NCBI GenBank assembly: GCA_024305745.1
Contig: JAHRBS010000010.1
Span: forward strand, 875,501 to 939,500
Direction of reading: 5' to 3'
Source: Polyporus tsugae
Taxonomy: Eukaryota; Basidiomycota; Agaricomycetes; Polyporales; Polyporaceae
DNA: 64,000 nt
Shown here piece by piece: positions 25,901-38,200 of this stretch; position 1 is the stretch's first letter, and every line of letters begins with the position of its first letter. Below the pieces are notes generated by a model. That model saw nothing but the letters and a program-made list of their open reading frames with translations. It was not told the DNA's origin and did no database searches. The translations under genes and the position numbers were made by a program.

Positions 25901-26441
25901 TTTTCTAACATCGATGCTTAGATGCAGCTCCTGCGGGAGAAAGTCCTCAGCTGACTGTGGCGAGAAATGCCATCGATGTCCTCGATCGGGAGCAAAAGGC
26001 TGTCCTTCGCCGTACCATGGAAGGCTTCCTGGACTGTCTAGCTGTGCTGACGGTGTCTAAGGAGGTACAAGAGGTAATGACCGAGAAGTCATGGCACAAT
26101 CGCGCGAACTGGGAGGATAAAGCGTGGGAGGCTTGGGAGACGTGGGGCTGGTTCCGCAACTGGGCCAGGACGGTGGGTCAACTCCTTGTCGTTGATGTCA
26201 AGGGAGAGCTAACAAAGACCGCATTCAACTCACACCTGCCACCGTGGCATCCTAAATCACCTCAAATTGGCTCATGCAGTACTCGTCTTATCTCTCCAGA
26301 CACGACAACAAGGACATGCTGGAGGCGCTTGCTACGTCCAAGTTCCCATCGCCGACCCACACGGCCGCCAAGCAGTTCCGCGTCATTTGGAACATTGTTG
26401 TGGGGGATGAACCTTTCTGGGAAAATCCCGAGGATCCGTGA
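22963..26441 (+). CDS. CBC1: Nuclear cap-binding complex large subunit CBP80/NCBP1
   Basis: Large subunit of the nuclear cap-binding complex, which with CBP20 binds the m7G cap of new transcripts and acts in splicing, export and decay. The start at 22963 gives MSHHHPRRRGHHR, a basic nuclear-type leader, followed by LRKNIIHYGEVDPSQELPRL. The first MIF4G-type helical domain includes PFKIPYYAALLRLLYD and VHFFAHLTVARVISAKSMYE. The middle domain has VGFILRSNLIDILDIFEVNR and GKGWDLENTLIETILSALFL. Its helices are followed by HRFAEWFAIHMSNFNFIW and a third domain ending KQFRVIWNIVVGDEPFWENP, with stop at 26439. About a dozen introns. The stop lies at a GTGAGT donor-like site, so an alternative splice could add about 60 residues and end at 26785. 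Confidence 0.9.
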
Positions 26442-27681
26442 GTTCTATTCCGCAATTGTACCTAGCTTACTGCCAGCCCTGCAATCTCGGCTCGCCCTAC
26501 GTACTCAACGTGTACTGTACTTCATCGGCTGCCGATGTTGTCCCTTCCCGCTCCGCTTTTGCTCCTTCTCCTACTCTCTGCATGCGAGCCAGGTTCGATA
26601 ATGGTTATTTGTCAATAAAAAGGCCTCTACTACCGGATTTGGAACTGTTCGGCACGCTCTCCAAGTCGCCGCACCAATTTGAAGACGAGCTCCCCACCGA
26701 GGAGTCCATGTTCAAAGCTGTCATGGTTGGGTACCAAATCGACTCCCTTGCTCGCACATTCGGACTCAGCATGGGCCGATGGTGACACCTTCGTCGGGAT
26801 CTCACACCACCTCCAAAACCCCTAGGACGGACTGCAAACAGGGTTTCGCAGCTCATGGTGGAAACTCGCTTCGACGCAGAGGCGTTAACGGTCCTTCACT
26901 GGGGGTTCGTTTACTGAGCCTTCCCTACGGTCCTAAATACGGCAACAATCTCCTCCCTTACAGCCCTCGCCATTTCCCTCCCTCTCCTCCCCAGAAGTGG
27001 AAGACTATAACGGGATACGACTTCATGATTATGATACGACGGCCTAATCCCTAGGATTTCTTGCCGTCGCCTTTGGTCTGTGGATCCTGGGGATTGGGCC
27101 ATAGAGGCCTTCTATGACACTCTCCATGCGTGCTTCCATTTTATCATCTGTGTTTTTGCTCACTGTGTTCTTTACAGGCGGAGCTACACCCCAGCCGTGT
27201 AATGTATATCCACCATCTCTCCTTCTTTCCTGGCCTCTATCGCGCTTGCGTTTCATGTACTTTGTCCACCCTGTGTCGCTCAGGCTTTTCTCCATGTCGA
27301 ATTGCTTTCCTTTGTACCACACGTTGTCCATGTTGTCCACTCTGAAGTATCTCCATCTGTACCATTTGTTCTCTGCTCTGTGCTGTAAACTTCGTGCTCT
27401 CCCACTTCAATAAATATACCAAACCACTCTGCCCTCTCCTTGCTCTGTCTATAGCATGTATATGCAGTCGTGATGGTCATGTATGATTTCCAGTATCTAT
27501 ACTGGATATACACCACCTCGTGTCTCCACAAAACCTGTAATAAATTAACCAGTGTACAACAACAATGTCCATGCGTACGTATTAACCCGGTCGAAAACCG
27601 TTCGAACAATCAAAGCCAAAGCCGCGAAGACCACCGTCTCACCATCTCACCGTCATTAGCACCACATGCGTTACTGTGGTG
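26442..27681. other. Convergent 1.2-kb spacer (CBP80 / UAA transporter)
   Basis: Both neighbours end here, so it should be mainly 3' untranslated sequence. The stretch 27110-27420 is pyrimidine-rich on the plus strand, which opens long but low-complexity frames there. A 98-codon minus frame at 27044-27340 is Lys/Arg/Asp-rich and has no recognisable family. I see no RNA gene. Confidence 0.45.
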
Positions 27682-29267
27682 TTAGTCCTTCTTCGTCTTT
27701 TCCTTCCCGCCCCCACCCCTCGACCCGAGCGCATACGCCATCGTGCCTAGGAACACGGCCGCCGCGCCGGCCCACATCATCCCCGCGTCGACCTCGCCCC
27801 CGCTCTTGGCGCTAAAGAGCGCGACGCTGATGACCATCGACACCGCCTTGCGCACGACGAGCACAAGGGTGACCGTCAGGCTCGACACGCGCGCCGTCAG
27901 CCGGTTCACGCCCGCGACGCAGGCAATGGATGTGAGCGTCGTGAGCGCAAGGGGCACATACCCGCTCGGCAGCGCGCCAAGCGCGTCGAGCCATCGTGGC
28001 CACAGCGAAATGGGCTGCTCGAGGCCGAGCGGGGGGTGGAGCACCGGCATGAGATTTACTACCGACTGCGGGAGGGACCGAGGGAGGGCGAGGAGGAGCG
28101 GCGTGCTCGCGTTGAGGGAGGCGACCTGCGTGAGGAGGTCGTCCCGGATGAAGTAGAACATGGGGAGGCCGAGGAAGTGGAGGTAGAACATGCTCTCCTG
28201 CCACGGCTGGATGTCGTCCTTAGTATCCTGGTCCTTGTCTTCGCTCCCTTTGGTCTTCGCCTCCGCCTTCCCCTTGCCTTCAGACGTCCTTGTGTTCTCA
28301 TTTGCTGCACCGTTGCTCCCGGTCGCGGTCGCAGGTCGAGAAGGGGCGCGGGTGTAGCGGCTGTACGTCCAGTCCTGCACGAGGCCGAGCGCGCCCCCGA
28401 GGACAAGCGCGAAAGCGAGGATGGCGATTCCAATCGCGTACTGGGCAGTAGGCGAGATCCCCGTCGCAGACACGGGTCCAGACTCGGCGGAGGCTGAGGA
28501 CGGGGGCCATTTGGCCTTCGTTCTTGGCTTGGAGGCAGAGAGCGTGGTGAGAACAACGCCAAATGTAACAAGCAGCACCGACGCGACCTGTGCCAAGTTA
28601 TACCTAGGCAACGGGGGTACAGTCAGCTTTTTGATTCCCATCCACACGAGTACTAGAGGTGAGACGGAGGTTTCTGAGGCGTAGTATGCGACGCATTCCC
28701 CTACTCTCAGACCGAAGAACAACACACACCTCTTGCCCGCAAACAGCCACCCCATGACCATACTGACGACCAGTCCGCCGCTCCTGAAGATGATGTGCAC
28801 CGGCATCGGGATCCTGTACCCAAACGCGCGGTTGTTCAGCAGCGAGATCGCGTAGAAGAGCGCGACCTGCACGAGGTACGGTGCGAGCGGGATCTTCCTC
28901 TTCCTGAGCCACGGCACGGGCAGCCCGCGCACCCGCGCGACGGTGACGAACTTGGGGAGGCCGTGGATCGCGATGGAGAGGAACTGCGCGAAGGTGATGA
29001 GCGAGCCCGAGTGCGGGTGCGCGCGCATGAGCTGCTCGAGGGTGAGCGCATTGCTACGGATGGCGACGACCAAGGTCAGCTCTGCAGGAAGGATATTACA
29101 CACGCGACCGTCTCGGGATGTCCCCCAGGAGGTCGCGCGGGTGAGAAGAGGGAACGTGTGGCGTACCTGCAGCACCCTCCGAATATGAAAGTCAATATGC
29201 TCGTCCATTCTGTGATGACGGCAAGTGTGAGGCCACGCACACCTTGACCAGCTACGAGAAGGCTCAT
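27682..29267 (-). CDS. YEA4: UAA-family nucleotide-sugar transporter (YEA4/SLC35B4-like, UDP-GlcNAc)
   Basis: Multi-pass membrane transporter that should bring UDP-N-acetylglucosamine into the ER or Golgi lumen. The start at 29267 gives MSLLVAGQGVRGLTLAVITE, followed by the family signature FGGCCSNALTLEQL. That signature is rebuilt by splicing over an intron from about 29170 to about 29050. Then come GSLITFAQFLSIAIHGLPKF, PYLVQVALFYAISLLNNRAF, the conserved PMPVHIIFRSGGLVVSMVMG, LAQVASVLLVTFGVVLTTLS, and later helices LTARVSSLTVTLVLVVRKAV near the C-terminus, ending EKTKKD. A hydrophilic loop of about 80 residues (Lys/Asp/Glu and Ser-rich, around 28220-28330) is longer than in yeast. The FGGCCSN signature points to YEA4/SLC35B4 rather than HUT1. 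Confidence 0.85.
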
Positions 29268-30190
29268 GTTGGATGAGCAGAGGATATGCGGGATAGACGG
29301 GGAGTTGGTAGTGAGGAGTACATGGCTCGTCGCAAGTAGCAGTGCAGGGACACGTTGTCCATGCGCCCAGCATCCGCCGCGACCCACCCAGCTCGGTCCG
29401 AACTCCATCCGCGTTTCCTCCGCCGGAAACGCGTCATCTCGCACAGACCCGACGCGTCTCGAGAGCCCTAAGGATCGCATAATGTTGAATTACGATCAAG
29501 TAAAACTATAGCTAGTGTGCATTGTACATCCCATGGCAAAACACATGTACACGGGGAACATGCTGGAACACGTTGCTCTCAACTTGACTTGATCATTACG
29601 GGGTATCGACTACCAACTATATAGTACTAGGGTATTCCGGGCCACCTCCGCACAGCGGTGACCAACGTTGACTAGGGCTACAGTACTACATGATCTCCCA
29701 CGCGGACAAGAAAAGTTCATCGAAGTAACCAAGGGGTGGAGGAAAAGACTAGTGATGTGCACAAATCAAAACGAAGATACAGTATGTGTCATGGACCGCA
29801 GCGGCACGAAGGTCAATTTAAACAAAACAAAAGTGTGCTGCGGTGGTGCTGGTAAAGACGGGGTGTATAGTACTGTGGAAGCAACAAAGGGATAGGCTGT
29901 CCAGCACGCGAGAAGGAAGAAGAAGTGTGTGGTAATAACTACAACAATTCAACCAACGAACCCAAGGAAGAGAAGAAGAACCGAATACAACAAAACAAGG
30001 GGTAGGGTGTAGAAGGTCCGTATCCTAGTCCGCGCAAGAGGGAAAACAGGAAGAGAATGGTGTGCGCGTTTTCCTCGCATGGGGGTCATGTGTGTTCATA
30101 CCATCGTCGCCGCCATCATCATCGTCGTCGTCATCGGCGTCACGTCCCGTCGTGAACGCATAGAGCATAACTGGCGCATAGTCCCATAGA
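29268..30190. other. Spacer between the UAA transporter start and the Pcl-type cyclin stop
   Basis: About 920 bases. It should hold the promoter of the transporter and the 3' untranslated region of the cyclin. A trinucleotide-rich tract (CATCATCATCGTCGTCG type) lies near 30108-30140. No coding frame is convincing. Confidence 0.45.
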
Positions 30191-31866
30191 TCATACCTCG
30201 ACGTGCTGGTGCTGCTGTTGCTGCTGGCTCCGAAACAGCGCAGCAGCGGACTTGGAGTGCGCCAGCCTGCGAAACGCGCTGCTCGGCCCATGGCCCTCCT
30301 GCTCCGTTGGCGTCCCGCTGTCCTTCTCAGCGACTTGGCCCTTCGTCGCTGCCCACATGCGACTCAGGAAGCTGCCAGAAGTCGCCGTCCGCGCGATCGA
30401 GGGCATAGTCGCCGATGACACCACCGGCCCGGACCCGCTCTCCTCCTCATGCCCCGACGAGTACGGCATCGAGCGTGCAGGAGCCCCTCGCCCACGACCA
30501 TGGAGGAGGGACCGACGGACGCTCTGCGAAGGGGAAGTCGAAGGGGACGAAGACTCCGAAGACGAGTACGAGTTCGACCGCTCCGGACTGCCCAAGCGCA
30601 ACGTCAACCGCTTAACATCGTGAGCAGCTCCCGCCACAGTCGGCTCGCCCTTGACTGTGCACGTCGATGCAGCCGAGACTTTCCTGCCTTGCCTGTGCCT
30701 GTACACGTAGGCTGCAGCAAGAATCTTGGACTGACGCTTGTCCACCGTGGATGAGGCGGCATTACGGACCTCGACGTCGGACTCGCGGTCGGATCCAGAT
30801 CCAGGACCGTCCGATGACGCGACAGAGGAAGGGGACGAGGAGCCGCTGTCGCACGTAAGGCTCGCCTCGGAGTCCTCGCTGTGGCTTCTCGCGCTGCAGA
30901 GTGTGCTGCTCGACGACACCCTCGACAGAGATGCCTTGGGCTTCACCTCCTGCTTGTCTAAGGAAGGTACGTTGAGGTACTGCGTCGAGAGGCGCTTAAC
31001 GAAGCTCTGCACGCTTGAAATGCTCGTCGCCGGGGAGGGAAGCGATGGCGCGCCGCCCTCGGTTGCCTGGACGCGGGCCTTCGCACGAGTAACAGCCGCC
31101 GCGCGAGTCTCCTTCGCCGCCGCCTCCGCGGCTGCCTCTTGTGGTGTAGGACTAGACTGCGGCAGAAAGGGCGCGAAGTAGTGGAGGGCTTCTTCCTCAG
31201 TGAAGCGCAGGTCGTAGTCGAGCAGGTAGAGCAGCTGCTTCTCCATCAAGTTGACCTCAGCGAGCTCGAAGAGCCGGGCGTAGTTCACCCAGTTCTTGTT
31301 CTTCGGCGACGAGTCGTTGAGGTACTTCGCAGCCACGATGAGCGTCGCAAGGAACACCCGATGGCGGGTGCACGGCATCCCTGGCATCCATATGAGCGCG
31401 AAGTCCATGAAGAAGAGAAGAACACCGGGGTGTATGCGTCCATGCGGAAATGAAAACTCAAAAACTCACCTTTCGCCATCTTCGGCAGCTTCGTCCGTAG
31501 CCGCTCGAGGTAGATCAGCGTGGTCAGGAGGGTCGGCACCTGCACATGCGAGCTCTGGCATATGAATATGATGAAGTCCTGCAGGCTCGGGAGCTGAGGC
31601 TGCTGCTGCTGTCCCTGACCCTGGCCCTGTTCCGGCGACGCCTTGTGCGGGCTCTCTGGCGGGGTCGGGGGCGCGTCTGGCCCAGACTGGCTCCCCGCAG
31701 AGGCGGGCTGGGAGTCGTCCGCGAGCTTGATGACACGCGTCGTCTGCACCGCGATGAGGTTGATCATGTCGTATGACACGGGCTGGTGCATGAGCGTGAG
31801 CAGATCGCGGTTGTGCAACGACCGCGGGAGGAGGGACGCCGGATGGCGCGGGTCCGACGCGGACAT
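30191..31866 (-). CDS. Pho85-type cyclin, Pcl1/Pcl2-like
   Basis: Cyclin partner of a Pho85/CDK5-class kinase. The start at 31866 gives [20 protein letters not shown]. The cyclin fold begins with [20 protein letters not shown], is interrupted by a Gln/Pro-rich loop, and resumes at [20 protein letters not shown] and [19 protein letters not shown]. One intron with donor GTGAGT follows, then [20 protein letters not shown], the conserved [20 protein letters not shown] and [15 protein letters not shown]. The remaining 280 or so residues are Ser-rich and low complexity, with a C-terminal glutamine run ([11 protein letters not shown]). Ser/Thr-Pro sites in the tail suggest phosphorylation-linked turnover, which is inference. 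Pcl cyclins commonly act in G1, polarity and nutrient response. Confidence 0.82.
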
Positions 31867-32861
31867 GATGTGATGCGGAGGGGGGAGATGGGATGGAATG
31901 AGATGAGATGGAATGAGATGGATGTGAATTTGTGGGGTTTATATGTACGGGTCGAGGGACACGCCAGGCGGCGATGAGACAGGAAGGGACGGGCGGGGAG
32001 GAGGGAGCGTGGGGACTTTAGCGGGGGATGTGGTGCCCGTCGAGGGCGAAAGCAAAAAGAAGAGAAGAGAATGAAAGGGGAGCGGGAGGAAGGGGGACAC
32101 GGGAAAGGATAAGCGAGCTTTTATAGCGGCGGGAGAGTCGAACGGGGGACAAACAAGGACACACCCACACCACGGCCGAGCGACCGTCGATCGACGCGTA
32201 GCTGCTCGGGTACGGCGACAGCCTGGGGTGAAGGAGGTGAAGTGCTGCCAGGAGCTCTGAAAACAGGAGAAGGTCACAGCAAGGAAAGCAAATACGCTGA
32301 AAGCTCACAGGTGCGTAGATGACCACTACCAAGGCGGGGCAAGCGCAAGAGCAGCGCAGAATGCAGGTTAATTTCTTATATGCAGTTGTCGAGGAGGCGG
32401 GCAGGTGCTTGCGATTCGGACTGCCCCAACTTTCTGCTCCGAGGAAGGGCTGAGCTTGACGGGCCATCGCCGGTTTCTCTACGATCTCGATGGTGTCCAC
32501 TTGCAATCGAACTTGCGACGGCCGCAGGAACCTTGTTGATGAATTGCTTGTACGCCTTACTGAGGGTTATCGTACTCACCAGAACATGCATACGCTGGGC
32601 ACCTGTGCATTAGAGATGGTCGTCGTTGGATGACAAGCGAAAACGCCACGAAGGTCCCGGCTATTAATCTGCCTTGCCGATTACATCGATCTAGGCGCCC
32701 ATACCATGGCCACCAAACGGATACATACAGAGATATAGATATTGGAAGCTAATGTCCGGAACGGCTCATAGAAACGTAATGTACAGAAACCATACTCCAA
32801 TAAGTAACCACTGGGGCCATGCGAGAGAAATAGATTCCGTAGGACCTCCACATTTTGAGGC
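31867..32861. promoter_or_regulatory. Upstream region of the Pcl-type cyclin
   Basis: About 1 kb. Directly 5' of the cyclin on the minus strand are strongly pyrimidine-rich tracts (31870-32110), including an imperfect purine repeat of GGAATGAGAT units at 31892-31920 on the plus strand. This suits a long leader and core promoter. The rest is the 3' side of the SH3 gene. I see no other gene. Confidence 0.4.
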
Positions 32862-34140
32862 CTAAAGCAACTGGACGTACGCCGCTGGGATAAGGCCTCG
32901 CCGGCCGTCAATCTCGCCCGTCCACCTACAAGAACGGTGCGTGAACAAGACCACAACAGAATACATGTATACAAGCACGTACCAGTCATCAGACGTCTTC
33001 TCGACTACGAATACACGAACACCCTCCTCCAGATCCAAGTCACCCGGATCCTATAAACAATCAGCTTCCTTGGTCTCTCCTACCATCAAACGGGATACGT
33101 ACGTCGCTCGTGTACGGATACAATGCCTCTGCCCACTCCCCGGCCTCCTCTTGCGTAGGCTGCCTCCTAGGGAGGGCCGGAGGCGGAGTGGGGGAAGCAG
33201 CAGGCGCGGGAGCTCCAGCAGAGGACCCACGCTTCGGCGGGGGCGCAAAGCTGGAGTTGCGCTTGAACGCAGGGGGTTGGGGAGGGGCGACTTGCGCGGG
33301 CCCGGCGTTCTTGGCGGCGGTGGAGCCCCGGATGGACGTGAGCATGTTCTTGCCCGAGCTCATGTCCACATCGCCGAATTTCTGTCCATGATATGAGATC
33401 CGAAATTGGATTAGACATTTCAAAGGGGACGAGGCGAATGAGTTCAGGGTGTGTGGAATAGAGACAAATGAGCAACGAGTCGAGACGTGAGCAACGAACG
33501 ACGTACCCTCCCCTGGACGAACTTGCTAGCTTCCGACGCAGCCGACGCGACCTCTTCAGAGCCGCTGCTCGGCACCCTCCTCGGCGGTGGCCTCGGAAAC
33601 CCGTTCTGCGTCGGGGTCGTCGCAGCAGCCGGCCCAGCGTTCGCCGCCCTCAGCATAGCAGCCGCGGCAGCCACCCGCCCAGCCATAGGTACGCCCTCTT
33701 CTGAGGGCTATTCCACGCGTCACACCTCGTCCTTTGAACGCAAGATGGCGCAATGACAGAGGACGTACCGTGTCCGCCGCAGCGGAAGGCTGCGGCCGCT
33801 TCCACCCATTCACTACAGGGGCGGCGACAGCAGGAGCGGCCGAGAGTGCTCGATACGCCATCGACGTTGCGGCCGCCCGAGTCCCATTCGTAGCCTCGCT
33901 CCCTCCATTTCCCAACAGCTCCGGACGAGATGCGAAATACCTAGACGCAAAAGAGGAGAGCAGGAAAGACAGAGATCAGTACCCGGGCAGCACGTCCGAG
34001 TCCCCGCGACAGGCAAGCGCGACACAAGTTCGGGGTCATAGCCACCGTGTGCGCGACTCCAATAAGCGAGGGAGCACTCACTCGTCCAGCAGCGAGAAGA
34101 ATGCATCCTTGTCCTGGGGTGTCAAGCGTGCGAAGACCAT
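32862..34140 (-). CDS. SH3-domain protein (PIN3/LSB-like)
   Basis: Small adaptor with a C-terminal SH3 domain, of a type that binds proline-rich partners in actin and endocytic assemblies. The start at 34140 gives MVFARLTPQDKDAFFSLLDE, spliced to YFASRPELLG. The middle is Ala/Pro-rich with PPPALPRRQPT and PPPKRGSS, possible self or partner ligands. The SH3 fold is built over three exons: AEALYPYTSD, then DPGDLDLEEGVRVFVVEKTSDDW, then WTGEIDGRRGLIPAAYVQLL (each is at most one strand pair; the ALYPY, DDWW and GLIPAAYV motifs are complete). Stop at 32862. An exon boundary near 33695 was chosen at an AG acceptor that keeps frame (GVPMAGRVA). Partners are unknown. Confidence 0.8.
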
Positions 34141-35203
34141 CTTCTCCTAGCGTCCCGTCCTGTCCGAGTCGCGGTGTGTGAGCAAGCGGTGTGTGCGGTG
34201 TGCGTCGGGATCCAAGTTCAGGCCATAGATATATAGCACAGCTACTACTAGACTCCAGTTCTCCCGATCGCGCGACTCCTCTCGCACGCAGTGTTTAACC
34301 TTGGCACACGTCGCGGCCTGGGTAGCAAGCACATCATGATCCTGTCAGCTAGAAGCCAGCGGCTGTGCAACAACTGAGGATCAGCCGTACATATGCGGTG
34401 CTCCCTCCTCTCAAGACAACAACGTGGGGAATATGAAGCTGCCCTACGTTACTGCCCAATTCACCGATCAGACAGGTCGGCGGCGACGACGATAGTAAGA
34501 CCATCAAATTCGCGCGTCGAGTCATGGTTCCTCTGCCGACCCGACACGAATCCCGCAGGACGCCGTGTAAACACCACTTTCGAGAAGCTGACCCTTGTGT
34601 CGAAGTCCGTTCAGAATCGGAGGAAGTCCCCAAATCCACGCGCCCATGGATGATCCCAAGGTCCCATGGGCCATGGGCACGTTCCTGGAACCCACACTGC
34701 GGTGACTCCATGCAACCTTCGGAAGCGAGCAATAATTTACAACAGCGAGGTATCGATAGCTCGGTGAAAGATACTACGACATGAGATACGGTCAGCCCCC
34801 TAAGCGCGTACGATACAGATAGACAGACTGAGCAGAGGACAGTGCTAACTAGTGAGGAGACAAGGTAAGACGGAGATAACAGTAACAGAAGTGAGAGCCG
34901 AGGACTATACAAGACAACGACAAGGCTGACGGCGGAAGGATCGGCGAGGTGCGAGGTGTGTGTGGGCGTAAGCGTAGAATGGGAAGGTACTACTTCACGG
35001 ACAGCGAGCAGCGCATACAGAGAACCAAAGAGATGTAAGGAGGAGTAGTCCCAGCACAGCAGCAGAACGGGGTGGAGCGAAATCCGACGAGGGCAAACAG
35101 TACGTACAGGAAGCAAGAAAGCGGCGGCGCACACACACAAGCGCAAGCGCAAGCCAGACGCACCCAACGGCAACCCCAACCACGAGCCAAACGATCTCGA
35201 CGA
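34141..35203. other. Spacer between the SH3 gene start and the SSXT-like gene stop
   Basis: About 1.06 kb. It should contain the SH3-gene promoter and the long 3' untranslated region of the SSXT-like gene. A 276-codon minus frame spans 34349-35179, but it is Leu/Ser/Cys-rich from pyrimidine-rich DNA and has no family features, so I do not call it a gene. Confidence 0.45.
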
Positions 35204-38200
35204 TCATTGGCCCCAATTGAAGAAGTCGAGCTCGTTCATCCCGCCCTGGTCACCGGCTGAATTCGCCCCCATCTGCTGGTGCGGCCCCGGCGTCGCACTC
35301 GTCTGCCTGGCGGGCGCCATGCTCTCATGCTGGCTCGCCGACGGCGACGACGCCATGAACGGCCCGCCCCCTCCTCCCCCCGGGAATCCCTGCATACCGC
35401 CCCCGCCCCCATACATCTGCCCGCCCGCCCCAGGAGACTGTGCAGAGCCCGGCGGCGACCCCATCCGGTAAGCGTTCGCGCCCTGGCCTCCTCCTCCGCC
35501 CATGCCCTGAACCATCTGCTGCATCTGCGCCGCCGCGTACGCCGAGTTACCCATCGACCCGCCGCTGAAGCTGGCCTGCATCTGCTGGGGCGTCAAGCTC
35601 GCTCGCTGCTGCTGCTGCTGCGCCTGCATCATCATAGCCCGCTGCTGGTCCTCCGCGCTCTGGCCCGACATCGACATCCGCTGGCCCGCCACGGGCGACG
35701 GGTTCGAGTCCGATGGCGTCCTTGCGCTCCTCGCGATGCCCGGCATGCCTGGATTTGACCGGAGGGCCGGGAACTGGGGGCTGTCGACCATCGGGGACCC
35801 CATGACGTTCGGCGACGAGCCCGCCTGCGCCTGCGCCTGAGCCATCCGCTGCTGCTCTATCCGCATGCGCTCCTGCATGACCTGCTGCTGGTTCATCATC
35901 TGCGGGTTCATACCGCCGCCACCGCCAGGCTGGCCGCCGCGCATCATCTGCTGCTGCATGAGAAATAGCTGCCGTTGCTGCGGGTTCATATTCGCGAGAG
36001 CCTGCTGTTGCTGTGGTGTCATCATCGACCGCGGGTCGCCGGTGGGCGCCTGAGGGAACGATGGCTGCATGGGAGATTGCTGCGACACGGGCGACATTCT
36101 TGACGGGCTGCCATCACCGCTGTGTTGAGGTGTGATGCCTGCTTGCATGCCACTTTGAGGGTAGCCACCCATCGAACCCGCTCCATGCGCTTGAGCGTTC
36201 CGCTGCTGTTGCTGTCGAGCCTGGAGCATTTGCTGGAGGAGATAGACCGATCAACCCTCGATACACACCGCGGACCTGCGAGCTGTCCGACATACCTGCG
36301 CCATCTGCATCTTCTGCAGCTTCTCCTGCAACGGCAGTTGCGGGAACCCCTGTATCTGCTGTGTCAGATACTGCACGAACGGATGCCCCGGGGTTTGCAG
36401 CGCCTGGAAGTTCTGCACCGCCTGCGGGCCCATCGCCTGCAACGTCGCCATCTGCTGAGGAGACAGTTGAGGCATGTTGGGCATCGATGATGGCCCCGCG
36501 ACGTTCGGCATGCCTCCCATCCCCATTCCGGACGACATCCCCGAAGGCGGCGACATCTGGCGACCCTCTGCTTGCTGCTGCATCGCCGCCGCACGCATCT
36601 GCTGCTGGCGCGCACGCATACTAGCGAGCTGCGCCTCGTTGGCACCCATGGCGCCTGGGGGTACTGGCGGGGGAGGCATGGCTGGACTGCCCATGCGTGG
36701 AACCGGACCGGGAGATATGTTCGCTATTGGATTTGGAACTTGCATGGGTTGTGACGGGGGGTGGGGTGTCGATGGGCCTGCACCTGGTGCAGCGAAGGGT
36801 GCGTTGGCCTTGGTTTCGCCTGTGTCTCTCCGTTTGTGCATGTTGTCCAGGCTTGGTTCCTCGGTCCGTTCCCGTTTCGCGTTGCCATTCATGCCATGAG
36901 CTTGTCGACGTGCGATCTCCTTCGCGAAGATGGTAGGGAGTTCGCGGTAGATTTGGCGTATGCGCTCCATCTCAGGGAACTCGACAGCCGGAGGGCACTG
37001 CATGACGGGAAGCGACACCATGTTTTGGCTCTGTTTTGGAAGATGCCGATGAGGCCGACGGCGAGGGCAAGGAAGACAGCCTACTCACAAGTTTATGATT
37101 GTCATCCGCAGCGGCTGCAAGCCACGTGAGATTTGACTGCAGTCTTAATGAGTATCTAGAGGTCTCTCGAGGTGAACGGCTGCGACGATCTCGGGAAACG
37201 CTGCTACGCACTGGTGGAACCTTGGCTCCGTGATGGGTACGCCTCTCGCTTGGTACTCCATAGATACTCTGAAGGGGCATCAGCAACGCTGGATGGACCG
37301 ATCAGGACGTCTACCAACCTAAGTAATAGTGAGTTGAGTTCCAATATGCTGATCACTTTGGGATCAAGCGAGGGCGCCTTGGACGAAACGGATGTTTGGC
37401 TTGAGGACGTGGCGTCTGGTAGTGACGACTGACCGAACTGGTGGCCTAATACCATATTAGGGGCCACAGTGCCATCCGCAGAGGGGTGGTCGCCACTCGC
37501 AGTCGCGGAGCCGTTGGCGAGCGCCTTGTTTGGCGACGAGGAAGGATTTTGTTGTTGGGACGCAGGGTTGCCGCCTTTTGTGGACGTGGACACTACAGGA
37601 CGAGATGAGCTCGCCTTGACCGCGCCGAAGAGTGAGTTTTGGACCTCACCACCGGACTTGGCCTTGACCATGTCACCATTGTCCGCAGCGTCGCCGTTGT
37701 CGGTCTCGTCGTCTGGAGCAGTTTCTGGAGCTGAGGATAATTCGCTGAGAGGAGTAGACTGACGAGATGCCCTATCCACTTCGTCTGCCGCCTGCTGCTG
37801 GTCTGTGGACTTGTCCGTGTCTCCCGTCCTATCCGTCTTCGGAGGCTGTCCCGGGGGGTCGTCTGGCGGGTCCATGGCGTTATTCGGGGTGGCCGCATCC
37901 GGAGGGGGGCTCAGAGAGGAGGATGTATCAGCTGGAGGGGACCTGGCGTCGGTTGGACTGCTAGTCGAGGGCCCAGGAGGAGAGGGGTTTTCAGTGTCGG
38001 TGGTTGCGAGGGTGCCAGGGGGGACAGAGTGCGTGGAAGAGGAAGCTGAAGGGTCGTCGGAGGAGGTGTCGGAGAGGGACGGAGGAGGCTTGGAAGAGTC
38101 TGTCAAGGACTGTTCCTGGATATCGGGGTAGAAGGGTCTGGCATCACGGGCTGGGGTGGACCACGAGACGACACGATGCTGATCGGCGCGGGGGGAGTTT

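Noticed and set aside
28036..28571. Overlapping plus and minus frames inside the UAA transporter
   Set aside because: Charged or Pro/Arg-rich shadow frames produced by the GC-rich membrane-protein codons.
32018..32506. 162-codon minus-strand ORF upstream of the Pcl-type cyclin
   Set aside because: The sequence becomes low complexity from CT-rich tracts; more consistent with promoter and leader than with a gene.
34349..35179. 276-codon minus-strand ORF 3' of the SSXT-like gene
   Set aside because: Leu/Ser/Cys/Val-rich translation of pyrimidine-rich DNA with no domain or exon-like borders; most likely the 3' untranslated region of the upstream minus-strand gene.
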